Both the position numbers and the translations under genes were made by a program. Of a DNA stretch of 20,239 nt, positions 1 through 6,895 are shown piece after piece. The notes under the pieces are model-generated. The model made no database searches. It was not told the DNA's origin and saw nothing but the letters and a program-made list of their open reading frames with translations. Source of the DNA: Candidatus Bipolaricaulota bacterium (GTDB lineage Bacteria; Bipolaricaulota; Bipolaricaulia; Bipolaricaulales; Bipolaricaulaceae); NCBI GenBank assembly GCA_025060555.1, contig JANXBC010000016.1:1-20239 (forward strand), read 5' to 3'. The first letter of the stretch is position 1; each line of letters starts with the position of its first letter.

Positions 1-1
1 G

Positions 2-286
2 GTCTGGCACGGCGGCACTAAGGGCGAGCCCGAGCTCCTGGCCAAGACCTATCGGTCCTGCCTTTCCCTCGCGGTCGCCCACGGCCTCAAGACCCTCGCC
101 TTCCCCAGCATCTCCACGGGCGCCTACGGCTACCCCGTGGACCGGGCGGCGGAGGTGGCCCTGCGCACCGTGCGCGACTTCCTGCGGGAGAACCCCGGGA
201 AGCTGGCGGAGGTGCGGTTCGTGCTCTTTTCCGCCTCCGACTTCCAGGCCTACCGCGCGGCCTGGGAACGGCTGAAGGGTTTATAA
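2..286 (+). CDS. Macro-domain protein (ADP-ribose-binding), 3' end only
   Basis: The reading frame is open from base 2 to a TAA at 284-286, giving about 94 residues of a C-terminal part; the start lies outside the window. The segment FPSISTGAYGYP is the hallmark phosphate-binding loop of macro domains, which bind ADP-ribose or O-acetyl-ADP-ribose and often remove ADP-ribose or acetyl groups. It is followed by the usual pattern of a helix starting after a proline (VDRAAEVALRTV), then a strand (VRFVLFS) and a final helix (SDFQAYRAAWERL). The catalytic asparagine and first loops are not in the window, so activity cannot be judged. The gene is very G+C-rich (about 70%). Its stop codon sits inside the -10 hexamer of the next gene. 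Family assignment is confident; substrate is unknown. Confidence 0.88.
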   Translation, partial: VWHGGTKGEPELLAKTYRSCLSLAVAHGLKTLAFPSISTGAYGYPVDRAAEVALRTVRDFLRENPGKLAEVRFVLFSASDFQAYRAAWERLKGL

Positions 287-287
287 T
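282..287 (+). promoter_or_regulatory. Consensus -10 hexamer for a leaderless uridine-kinase-like gene
   Basis: A perfect TATAAT lies with only seven bases between it and the ATG at 295, so a transcript starting the usual 6-8 bases downstream would begin at or next to the start codon. The hexamer overlaps the TAA stop of the macro-domain gene. No -35 match is seen at 16-18 bp and no Shine-Dalgarno site precedes the ATG. Confidence 0.55.
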
Positions 288-294
288 TCTGCTC

Positions 295-2001
295 ATGATT
301 CAGCTGGGGAAGCCTAGGGACACCGTTCAAGCGATTTTTCCCGACGGGCGCATCCTCGAGGGACCGGTGGGCACGCGGCTTGAGGAGTTTGTGGCCGCGG
401 CCTATCCGGATCCCGTGGTGCCAGCGGTGGCCGCCCTCGTGGATGGGGAGCTTTTGGAGCTCTCCGAGCCCCTGCGGCGCGATGCCGAGGTGCGCCCCAT
501 CTTCCTCACCGATTCCGAGGGGATCCGCATCTACACCCGCTCCCTAAGTTTCCTTTTGGCCGCGGCCGTGGCGGAACTCTTCCCCCAGGCCCGGCTCATC
601 ATCGACCACTCCGTACCGTTCGGTGGTTATTTCTGTCGGGTAACCGGGCGACCTCCCTTTGCCGAGGCGGAACTCATGCAAATTGAGGGGTTGATGCAGC
701 GCTGGGTAAAGGAAGATCATCCGATCGAAAAAGAGCTTCTTCCTGTGGGCGAAGCCAGCCGAATCCTCGCGGCGCAAGGTTTTCCAAGAAAGGCTGCGCT
801 CCTTTCCTCTTGCAATGCCACCATGATCCCTCTTTATCGGCTGGGGAATTTCCGGGAGTACTTATTCGGCCCGATGGTTCCCTCTACTAGATACCTTCGG
901 TACTTCCGGGTTCACCCCTATCATGGCGGGTTCATCCTTCAATTTCCCAGGCGGGAGCGGCCCACTGATCTAGCGCCGATCGAGGATTACCAGCCCCTTT
1001 GGCAGGTGTTTGAGGAATACGGACGCTGGTTGGAACTCCTGGGCGTTTACGACGTTTGGACGGTGAACGAGGCCATCCGCACTGGCCGAATGACGGAGGT
1101 GATCCTCGTCTCTGAGGCCTTGCACGAGCAGCGCATCGCCGAGATCGCCCGCACTATCGCTGAGCGGGTGCCGAAAATAGTGCTCATTGCCGGTCCCTCC
1201 TCTTCAGGAAAAACCACGTTCACCAAGCGGCTAGCCATCCAGCTTTTGGCTCTGGGGCTCCGGCCCTATCCCATCTCCCTCGATGACTACTTCCTACCCC
1301 GGGAGGAGATGGCCCGCCGCGGCCTCACCGACTTCGACGATGTCTCGGCCGTGGATCTCCCCCTCTTCCACGAACAGATGGCTAAACTCCTCTGCGGGGA
1401 GGAGGTGATTCTTCCCCACTTCGACTTCCCCAGCGGCCAAAGAAGAGAAGGTTTGAAACTCAAACTCGACACGGATTCTCTCCTCTTGGTGGAAGGCCTT
1501 CATTGTTTGAATCCCCTGGTCCTGCCCAAGGGTTGTGGGATGCCCGTTTTTCGAATCTACGTTTCCGCGCTGACCCAGCTGAATCTCGACGACCATGTGC
1601 GCATTTCCACCACGGATACGCGTCTGATCCGGCGGATCGTGCGGGACGCTGCTTTTCGGGGGTATCCTGCGGAACAAACTTTGGCTCTGTGGAGCAATGT
1701 GCGGCGAGGCGAGAAACGTTTTGTATTCCCGTACCAAGGTCAGGCCGATGTGATGTTCAACTCGGCGCTAGTTTATGAGTGGAACGTGCTGCGGCCGCGG
1801 GTTGAGCCGCTCCTTTTGCAAGTGCGCCACCCGCGGTTGCGCCTGGAGGCCGAGCGCCTTTTGGGGATGCTCCAATGGTTCACTCCCTATCCAGGGGAGG
1901 AGGTTCCGGCGACCTCCATCCTGCGGGAGTTTGTGGGTGGCGGGGTCCTCGCCGGCTATTATCCAAGCCCATTTGAACGGGCAACTTGGAGGCGCGTATG
2001 A
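295..2001 (+). CDS. TGS-domain uridine/nucleoside kinase-like protein (Udk family, 568 aa)
   Basis: Three parts can be seen. Residues 1 to about 70 look like a TGS domain, as at the front of threonyl-tRNA synthetase. Residues about 80-200 resemble the second additional (editing-like) domain of ThrRS/AlaRS, with the motif RLIIDHSV. Residues about 285-500 form a P-loop kinase of the phosphoribulokinase/uridine kinase family, with Walker A GPSSSGKTTF at residues 300-309, the downstream SLDDYF, and DTRLIRRIVRD typical of this class. Proteins of this layout and length (about 550 aa) are known in many bacteria and are annotated as nucleoside or uridine kinases; the substrate is rarely tested. The ATG at 295 was chosen because it directly follows the -10 box. 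The stop overlaps the next start (ATGA), so the two genes are probably co-transcribed. G+C falls sharply inside the gene near base 600. Confidence 0.85.
   Translation: MIQLGKPRDTVQAIFPDGRILEGPVGTRLEEFVAAAYPDPVVPAVAALVDGELLELSEPLRRDAEVRPIFLTDSEGIRIYTRSLSFLLAAAVAELFPQARLIIDHSVPFGGYFCRVTGRPPFAEAELMQIEGLMQRWVKEDHPIEKELLPVGEASRILAAQGFPRKAALLSSCNATMIPLYRLGNFREYLFGPMVPSTRYLRYFRVHPYHGGFILQFPRRERPTDLAPIEDYQPLWQVFEEYGRWLELLGVYDVWTVNEAIRTGRMTEVILVSEALHEQRIAEIARTIAERVPKIVLIAGPSSSGKTTFTKRLAIQLLALGLRPYPISLDDYFLPREEMARRGLTDFDDVSAVDLPLFHEQMAKLLCGEEVILPHFDFPSGQRREGLKLKLDTDSLLLVEGLHCLNPLVLPKGCGMPVFRIYVSALTQLNLDDHVRISTTDTRLIRRIVRDAAFRGYPAEQTLALWSNVRRGEKRFVFPYQGQADVMFNSALVYEWNVLRPRVEPLLLQVRHPRLRLEAERLLGMLQWFTPYPGEEVPATSILREFVGGGVLAGYYPSPFERATWRRV
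1988..1992 (+). promoter_or_regulatory. Shine-Dalgarno site fixing the flavin-reductase-like start
   Basis: GGAGG lies five bases before the ATG at 1998, which itself overlaps the preceding stop (ATGA). This favours 1998 over an in-frame TTG at 1986. Confidence 0.7.
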
Positions 2002-2531
2002 GCACGTGGGATGCACGTTTTCGGCGAGTCGAACCATGGGTAGGCTTCGCACAGGTGCAGAAACAGCTAAACCGTGGTGGGGCTTTCCTCGCTAGCGTGG
2101 ACGAAGCTGGCCGACCCAATGTGATGACCATCGGCTGGGCCCTCCTCGGCACTGCCTGGCGGCTGCCAGTTTTACTCGTTCTTGTGCGGCCCTCGCGCTA
2201 TACCCACTCCTGTCTCCTTTCGTCCGGCGAATTCACCGTCAATGTTCCCCTAGGAAAAATGGAAAAAGAGTTGGAATTTTGCGGCGAGAAATCCGGCCGC
2301 GAAGTGGACAAGTTCAAAGAGCTTGGGCTTCGCTGGGAGAAAGGCCGAGAAGTTTCCGTACCGGTCCTGCTTGACTGCGACCTCCTCTACGAATGCCGCG
2401 TTGTGGCCCGAGTGAGCATCGATCCTGGGGAAATCGTCGAGAAAGAAGTGCAAAGCAAGTATTATCCGCAAGGGAATATGCACACCTTGTTCTTCGGGGA
2501 GATCAAGGCCGCCTGGCGTGCACGGAGCTGA
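1998..2531 (+). CDS. Flavin reductase-like / flavoredoxin family protein (177 aa)
   Basis: The protein fits the split-barrel FMN-binding flavin reductase fold. The start has the typical NVMTIGWALLGT-type strand (residues about 40-55) that contacts FMN, followed by VRPSRYTHSCLLSSGEFTVNVP, the most conserved stretch of this family, and a C-terminal YYPQGNMHTLFFGEI strand. Members use FMN to pass electrons to partner enzymes or act as flavoredoxins; the partner here is unknown. It is translationally coupled to the kinase gene upstream through ATGA overlap and a good Shine-Dalgarno site. There is no signal peptide, so it should be cytosolic. Length is normal for flavoredoxins (about 180-190 aa). 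It converges on the dihydropyrimidinase gene with 31 bases between stops. Confidence 0.85.
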   Translation: MSTWDARFRRVEPWVGFAQVQKQLNRGGAFLASVDEAGRPNVMTIGWALLGTAWRLPVLLVLVRPSRYTHSCLLSSGEFTVNVPLGKMEKELEFCGEKSGREVDKFKELGLRWEKGREVSVPVLLDCDLLYECRVVARVSIDPGEIVEKEVQSKYYPQGNMHTLFFGEIKAAWRARS

Positions 2532-2562
2532 GGAAGATGCAGAAGCACTAAAGCACCCAAGA

Positions 2563-3891
2563 TCAACCTTGCCAGGGTATAAACTGACCACGGCCTGGTT
2601 TGGCGAGGATTTCGCCATCGCGGTAAATCCATTCCCCTCGGGAGAGCACGCCCACGACTTTCCCGCGCACAGAGAAGCCCTCGTAAGGGGAGAAATCTGT
2701 GGCCATGTGAAGCCCTGCTGCCCGGATAGTCCAGACCGCGTGCGGGTCAAGGAGAACAAGATCGGCGTCGGCTCCCGGCCTGATTGCCCCCTTCTTTGGC
2801 CAAAGCCCGAAGGCACGCGCTGGCCCTTCCGCCGTGTACCAGGCGAAATCCCGTAGGTCCAAACGGCGTTCAGCAACTCCCAGGGAAAAAAGGAGAGGAA
2901 TGAGGGTCTCCACCCCGGGAAGACCGGACGGGAGGTTTTTCGGGTCTTCGCGGAATGGTTCCTTTTGCGCGTGGGTGAATGGGCAGTGATCGGTGGCCAC
3001 CGCGTGCAGTCGCCGCTGCGCCAAAGCACGCCACAAGGCTTGTTGGTCGTTTTGGGTGCGTAAAGGCGGGGTCACAGAAAACAAGTATCCATCAGGTTTT
3101 GCATAGACACGCTCATCCAATGCGAGATAATGTGGACAGGTTTCCCCCATGATCGGCGCTCCCATCCGTCGTGCAGAAAGGAGCGCGGAAATGCCCTGTG
3201 CTGAAGAGATATGGGCAATGTAGCTAGTACACCCTGTCTCCCTAGCTAGTATGCCAACCGTCATAATGGCCACTTCCTCGCTCACAGCGGGCCTTGCCCA
3301 GGGAAACGGTCCCCTTTCGGGTTCCACAAGCTCTTCGGCCTCCGCGTGGATCATGGCCACACCCGCGATTTCCCGGATCGCTTCCATAGCGGCTTTTAGC
3401 GTGCGTAAGTCCGTCCTTCGCCCAGAGGCGGCATACGCTAAGTAGAACTTGAACGACCGCAGGCCAAGGTCACGAACAGCTTGAATTTCTCCGCGGCGGT
3501 CGGCGGTCCAGCCCACCATCTCCACGTGAAGGCTGTAGTCCACAGCGGAAACACTTGCTTCAGCCAAGCGGCGCTCCACGGCCATCGGAAGAGGGATTTC
3601 CTTATGTCCCACAGTGAAATCAATGAAGGTCGTTATTCCTCCGGCTGCCGCGGCCAAAGAGCCGGAGCGGAAATCGTCGGCAGAGCGCGTTCCTCCCACA
3701 GGCAAAGCAAAATGTACGTGGGCGTCTATCCCTCCAGGGAGGACAAGGAGGCCGTGAGCTGCGCAGGATTCACGCGCTGCGCTGGCGAATTTTCCTATCC
3801 GTACGATCCGCCCATCCCGGATATATACTGCCGCTGGGCCAACCCTCCGTGGAGTTACAACCGTTCCGCCATGGATCACGAGATCGTCCAT
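2563..3891 (-). CDS. Dihydropyrimidinase / hydantoinase family amidohydrolase (442 aa)
   Basis: This cyclic amidohydrolase opens dihydropyrimidine or hydantoin rings in the cytosol. All binuclear metal ligands of the family can be seen: DAHVH (H58 and H60), the bridging lysine K148 in FKFYLAY, H182 in IHAE, H227 in AHIS, and D301 in TDHCPF. Y153 of FKFYLAY corresponds to the substrate-contacting tyrosine of D-hydantoinases. ETCPHYLALD and VTPPLR are also typical of the dihydropyrimidinase/hydantoinase branch rather than dihydroorotase. Length is slightly short for the family (450-480 aa). Allantoinase is a less likely alternative. The ATG at 3891 gives the canonical N-terminal strand DDLVIHGGTVVTP. 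A TAAGCT -10-like element lies nine bases upstream. With uridine and thymidine kinases nearby, a role in pyrimidine breakdown is plausible but inferred. Confidence 0.88.
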   Translation of the reverse strand: MDDLVIHGGTVVTPRRVGPAAVYIRDGRIVRIGKFASAARESCAAHGLLVLPGGIDAHVHFALPVGGTRSADDFRSGSLAAAAGGITTFIDFTVGHKEIPLPMAVERRLAEASVSAVDYSLHVEMVGWTADRRGEIQAVRDLGLRSFKFYLAYAASGRRTDLRTLKAAMEAIREIAGVAMIHAEAEELVEPERGPFPWARPAVSEEVAIMTVGILARETGCTSYIAHISSAQGISALLSARRMGAPIMGETCPHYLALDERVYAKPDGYLFSVTPPLRTQNDQQALWRALAQRRLHAVATDHCPFTHAQKEPFREDPKNLPSGLPGVETLIPLLFSLGVAERRLDLRDFAWYTAEGPARAFGLWPKKGAIRPGADADLVLLDPHAVWTIRAAGLHMATDFSPYEGFSVRGKVVGVLSRGEWIYRDGEILAKPGRGQFIPWQG

Positions 3892-3900
3892 CTGGGCCCG

Positions 3901-3930
3901 AGCTTAGCCCGTCCAGTACCTTCCCGCCAA
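3901..3930 (-). promoter_or_regulatory. Candidate promoter of the dihydropyrimidinase gene
   Basis: On the minus strand TTGGCG (3930-3925) and TAAGCT (3906-3901) are separated by 18 bp, with nine bases from the -10 to the ATG at 3891. It overlaps the promoter region of the divergent rlmN gene. Similarity to consensus is moderate. Confidence 0.4.
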
Positions 3931-3938
3931 ATTTCGCG

Positions 3939-3944
3939 GATAAT
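3939..3944 (+). promoter_or_regulatory. -10-like hexamer for leaderless rlmN
   Basis: GATAAT lies eight bases before the ATG at 3953, with no Shine-Dalgarno site between. No convincing -35 match was found. Confidence 0.4.
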
Positions 3945-3952
3945 TCTTTTTG

Positions 3953-5059
3953 ATGAGCCCACGCTTGATCCTGGATTTTTCCTTTGATGAAGTTGTTCAG
4001 GAATTAAGAGAACTTGGCCAGCCCAACTATCGCGCGCGGCAGGTTTGGGAATGGATCTGGCGGCACCTGGCCCAAGATTTCTTCGCCATGACCAATCTCC
4101 CCCTCCCTCTGCGCGAGGAGCTTGGCCAGCGTTTTTTGATTTCCACCCTTGAGGTGTTAGTACGCGAGTGTGATGAAGAGGGCACAGAAAAAGTTCTATT
4201 TGCCCTGCCTGATGGAGCAAGCGTGGAGGCAGTCCTCATCCGCGAGGAGGGCCGGCGGACCGTATGTATCTCCACCCAGGTGGGATGCCCAGTGGGCTGC
4301 ACGTTCTGTGCTACTGGGCAGATGGGATTTGTGCGCAACCTCAGTGCCGGGGAGATCGCTGCCCAGGTGTTGCACTTTGCGCGGGCCCTCCGAGACGTGG
4401 GTGAACATGTGACGCATGTGGTGGTCATGGGGATGGGCGAACCATTTCTGAATTATGAGGACACGCTGAAAGCTTTGCTGAACCTCAATGATCCTCGGGG
4501 GTTTAACCTCGGCGCGCGGCGCATCACCGTCTCCACGATCGGGGTGGTGCCAGCCATGCTCCGTTTCGCCCAAGAAGGACGACAATTCAACCTGGCAGTA
4601 TCCCTCCATGCTCCCGACGATCGGTTGCGCAAAAAGCTTGTCCCGCTTGCAGATCGTTGGCCGATCAAACAGATTATTTCCGCTGTTGATGCGTATATCT
4701 TGGCCACGGGGCGGCGGGTGACCTTTGAATACGTGCTTTTGGGTGGAGTGAATGATCAGCTTCGCCATGCACGAGCTTTGGCGTCCCTTCTCCGTGGCAG
4801 ACTAGTTCACGTGAATCTTATACCGTTCAATCCCGCCCCAGGACTGCCATTTCAGCCGCCGGATGCTGGACAAGTGGAGCTTTTCCGCCAGGAGCTTCTG
4901 GCCCACGGCATCGATGTGACGGTGCGGCGATCACGTGGGGTAAAAATCCAAGCTGGTTGTGGTCAACTGCGCTCCCGAGTTTTCCAGGCACGAAACGCCC
5001 TCCCTGGCCTTGAAGTCTGTGAGAAAAATCATAGCCAAGATAAGCAAGGTTTCCCGTGA
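3953..5059 (+). CDS. rlmN: RlmN: 23S rRNA A2503 / tRNA A37 C2-methyltransferase (368 aa)
   Basis: RlmN is a radical SAM enzyme that methylates C2 of adenine 2503 in 23S rRNA and A37 in some tRNAs, using a methyl-cysteine intermediate. The iron-sulphur motif is visible as C112, C116 and C119 (GCPVGCTFC). C105 (VCISTQ) matches the conserved cysteine seven residues before it, and C336 (AGCGQL) matches the methyl-carrying cysteine near the C-terminus, so all five expected cysteines are present. GMGEPFLNYE is the SAM-binding GGE-like motif, and SLHAPDD and the basic QVGC region fit RlmN rather than Cfr. Length is normal. A TTG at 3950 is an alternative start but the ATG is preferred. It stands alone, divergent from the dihydropyrimidinase gene, and is followed by a separately promoted regulator. 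Confidence 0.96.
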   Translation: MSPRLILDFSFDEVVQELRELGQPNYRARQVWEWIWRHLAQDFFAMTNLPLPLREELGQRFLISTLEVLVRECDEEGTEKVLFALPDGASVEAVLIREEGRRTVCISTQVGCPVGCTFCATGQMGFVRNLSAGEIAAQVLHFARALRDVGEHVTHVVVMGMGEPFLNYEDTLKALLNLNDPRGFNLGARRITVSTIGVVPAMLRFAQEGRQFNLAVSLHAPDDRLRKKLVPLADRWPIKQIISAVDAYILATGRRVTFEYVLLGGVNDQLRHARALASLLRGRLVHVNLIPFNPAPGLPFQPPDAGQVELFRQELLAHGIDVTVRRSRGVKIQAGCGQLRSRVFQARNALPGLEVCEKNHSQDKQGFP

Positions 5060-5090
5060 TTTTCTCTTCTTGGAGAATTACTTAACGCTT

Positions 5091-5120
5091 TTGACACTTG
5101 AAATGTATGCACGGTATTAT
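5091..5120 (+). promoter_or_regulatory. Strong sigma-70-type promoter for the Rrf2 regulator
   Basis: A perfect -35 TTGACA (5091-5096) and a -10 TATTAT (5115-5120) are 18 bp apart. Transcription would begin near 5127, giving a short leader that carries the Shine-Dalgarno site. This is the closest match to consensus in the window. No clear palindromic operator was recognised. Confidence 0.75.
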
Positions 5121-5138
5121 CAACGGCCATTAAGTGGC

Positions 5139-5146
5139 AAGGAGGT
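5139..5146 (+). promoter_or_regulatory. Shine-Dalgarno site of the Rrf2 gene
   Basis: AAGGAGGT lies three to four bases before the ATG at 5150 and fixes that start. Its near-perfect form contrasts with the leaderless-looking starts of neighbouring first genes. Confidence 0.8.
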
Positions 5147-5149
5147 AGG

Positions 5150-5623
5150 ATGCTTTTAGGAATGCGTTTAGGCACAGGAATTCGTGCACTTTATGAACTT
5201 GCACTCCTTCCAGAGCGTCGGAGCGCTGTACGAGAATTGGCGAGGAAATGTGAAGTCACTGAGCCCTTTTTGCGTCGCATCTTTTTGGATTTGCGCGCCC
5301 ATGGATATCTAGATGCGCAGAAGGGGCGTGTTGGGGGATTCCGATTGGTAAAAGAGCCGCATACGATAAAAATTGGTGACCTCGCCAAAATTTTGGAAAA
5401 GGAACCGACGCTTGTTTTAGGGCGGATCCGCCGGGACCTGCTCACGCCCGATCCGAGTTGCCCAACTTATCAATTTTGGAAAAACCTTGAGGACAAATTC
5501 ATGGCGGAGATAGAAAAACTCACTTTAGCTGATGTGATTGCCCTGGCTGGGGAACGTTCGACCTCAGGGCGACGGAGCAAACCCAAAGGGCGCAGTCGCG
5601 GGGCCAAGCGTTCCCGGCGTTAG
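5150..5623 (+). CDS. Rrf2-family transcriptional regulator (157 aa)
   Basis: The N-terminal winged helix-turn-helix matches Rrf2/IscR proteins: MRLGTGIRALYELALLP, the recognition region TEPFLRRIFLDLRAHGYL, and the wing GRVGGFRLVKEP followed by IKIGDLAKILE. In IscR and most redox-sensing relatives three cysteines plus a histidine in the next segment bind an iron-sulphur cluster. Here that segment has a single cysteine (PSCPTYQ, near residue 102), and the only other cysteine is in the DNA-binding domain, so a standard cluster is unlikely. The last 20 or so residues are a very basic arginine/lysine/serine tail. The gene converges on a degenerate SUF locus and overlaps its terminal gene by four bases, which suggests it once regulated iron-sulphur assembly. 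Present targets are unknown. Confidence 0.88.
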   Translation: MLLGMRLGTGIRALYELALLPERRSAVRELARKCEVTEPFLRRIFLDLRAHGYLDAQKGRVGGFRLVKEPHTIKIGDLAKILEKEPTLVLGRIRRDLLTPDPSCPTYQFWKNLEDKFMAEIEKLTLADVIALAGERSTSGRRSKPKGRSRGAKRSRR

Positions 5624-5979
5624 TGCTTAGGGCACGGCGCAAGGCCCTGGAATGGCAAGAGTGCGTAGTTCAAGGGAGTTGAGATCACCCCGCTTTGGGC
5701 TGAAAGGAGCTCTTTTTCTTTCAGGCCTTTCAGTTCCGTGAGGCTTTGGCCTTGAATAAGCTCGGTGATAACGGACACGGCTGCTTGCGAAATAGCTTGG
5801 CCATCGAAGCGCACGTCCTTCCCCCTGCCCGTGTATACTTCGAGTTCAAGCCGTACGGCATCGCCGCAAACGGGGTTGAACTCAACCCCTTTCAGATTAG
5901 TCTTGGGTAGACGACCCTTATTCCGTAGGTTTTCCAGTGATCGAAGATGACCGGGGTCAGCGTAGAGCCTCCCACACAT
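5620..5979 (-). CDS. SufU/IscU-like scaffold protein lacking two of three cysteine ligands (119 aa)
   Basis: The frame resembles the iron-sulphur scaffold family: LENLRNKGRL matches the N-terminal region, NPVCGDAVRLELEV carries the first ligand (C38) and the conserved aspartate D40, and AISQAAVSVITELI matches the family helix. The second ligand, normally in GCAIS, is glutamine (Q61), and the third, normally in KCALLP, is tyrosine (Y105). Such a protein should not assemble a cluster in the usual way. An AGGAAG Shine-Dalgarno-like site six bases upstream supports the ATG at 5979. It sits downstream of a sufC pseudogene, with sufB, sufD and sufS missing. I think it is a decaying remnant that still has an open frame; a changed function is the alternative. 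Confidence 0.7.
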   Translation of the reverse strand: MCGRLYADPGHLRSLENLRNKGRLPKTNLKGVEFNPVCGDAVRLELEVYTGRGKDVRFDGQAISQAAVSVITELIQGQSLTELKGLKEKELLSAQSGVISTPLNYALLPFQGLAPCPKH

Positions 5980-6199
5980 GATGTCTTCCTGTGTGTCGTA
6001 GAAAAAACGAAACCCAGGCGGTTTAGTGATTGAGCGCAATGATGGCCCACGCGAATACAGGTGCCTACATGGTCTAAAACGGTAGCTCCGTCGCGAGGAT
6101 GCGAATCTTCTATGTTCGATGCTATCAATGCCTCGCGCTTTTGTGCTGTTTGAGGTCCATAGATCTCGATGAATGGTCGTGCTAACAAACCTTTTCCAA
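5980..6199 (-). other. Unassigned spacer between sufC pseudogene and the SufU-like frame
   Basis: In an intact SUF operon sufB, sufD and sufS would commonly lie here, but only about 220 bases remain. One minus-strand frame is open through the whole spacer, yet I cannot match it to SufB, SufD or SufS with any confidence. It is probably eroded sequence left by a deletion. Confidence 0.4.
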
Positions 6200-6840
6200 G
6201 GGGGCTGCTCCGCGAACTCTGTGGCGAGCCTGTCTCAACTTTGTCCATCACTGCCCCGCAAACCATTTGTCCACAATTTTGCAAGCTTGTTTTGGGACGC
6301 CTTGTTTTCAAGAGTTCAAAAATTTTCGTGGTTGGGACTTGCTCCAGAAGGCGAGGATAGTGGGTGATGATGCAGACTGCCGTCCCCGCATCCGCCATCT
6401 TCCGGATGACCTCGGCAACCAGGCGCAAGGCATCGCCCCCAGAATCCGGTTCCCAAGAGAGCCGTTTTTGGCCGTATAAAGTTGTAGGAGTTCGGCGCGC
6501 TTCTTTTTTCGCCGAAAAAGCCCACGTTTAGCGCTCGATCGCGAAAATCTTCCATTTGTACGCACTGCTGTCTGGGAGAAGGCTTTTGGGGAGCAAAAAT
6601 CGCTGTGCGCAGGCCAAGCGCTAGAATTCATGGGCTTACCCTCTCCATCTTAGGTGGGTATGGAAACGCCGCAAGCAAACGGGCCCAAGCCCGCGTTAAA
6701 ATGGCTTGGCTTCGTACCACTTGATACGCTAGGTGTCCGGCGTCCCTGAGCCGTTTGGTCTCATCAACGCATGGGCTTGACTGGGCACGCAAGATCTGCC
6801 CCGCGGAGCATCAGCAGGTCAGCCACGGCGAACACGGGCA
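6200..6840 (-). pseudogene. sufC: Degraded sufC (SUF iron-sulphur ATPase) with stop and frameshifts
   Basis: No single open frame spans this stretch, but pieces of SufC appear in the correct order across several minus-strand frames. HALMRPNGSG (6773-6744) matches the Walker A region HALMGPNGSGKST. AFPYPPKMERVS (6669-6634) matches the AFQYP region after it, and is followed by an in-frame TGA (6630-6628). RALNVGF (about 6538-6518) and, after a frameshift, EKKRAELLQLY match the signature GFSGGEKKRNE. EPDSGGDALRLVAEVI begins at 6452 in yet another frame and corresponds to DEPDSG-x-D-x-DALRLVAE; it continues into CIITHYPRLLEQ, the switch-histidine motif. KVETGSP near 6230 resembles the end of SufC. 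The remnant is shorter than an intact gene (about 750 bp). The identification rests on motif order and is firm; the exact limits are approximate. Confidence 0.85.
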
Positions 6841-6882
6841 TCAGTTTAGCCCTACCAAGAGGTCCGATTTTTTGCGACCGGG

Positions 6883-6888
6883 TATACT
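6883..6888 (+). promoter_or_regulatory. -10 hexamer for leaderless gatB
   Basis: TATACT lies seven bases before the ATG at 6896 and no Shine-Dalgarno site is present between them. No good -35 match is seen at 16-18 bp. Confidence 0.55.
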
Positions 6889-6895
6889 TACGGTG

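Noticed and set aside
6755..6895. Longer gatB N-terminus from base 6755
   Set aside because: GatB proteins begin at the METVIGLEIHVQ block, and the extra part overlaps the sufC remnant on the other strand and the gatB promoter.
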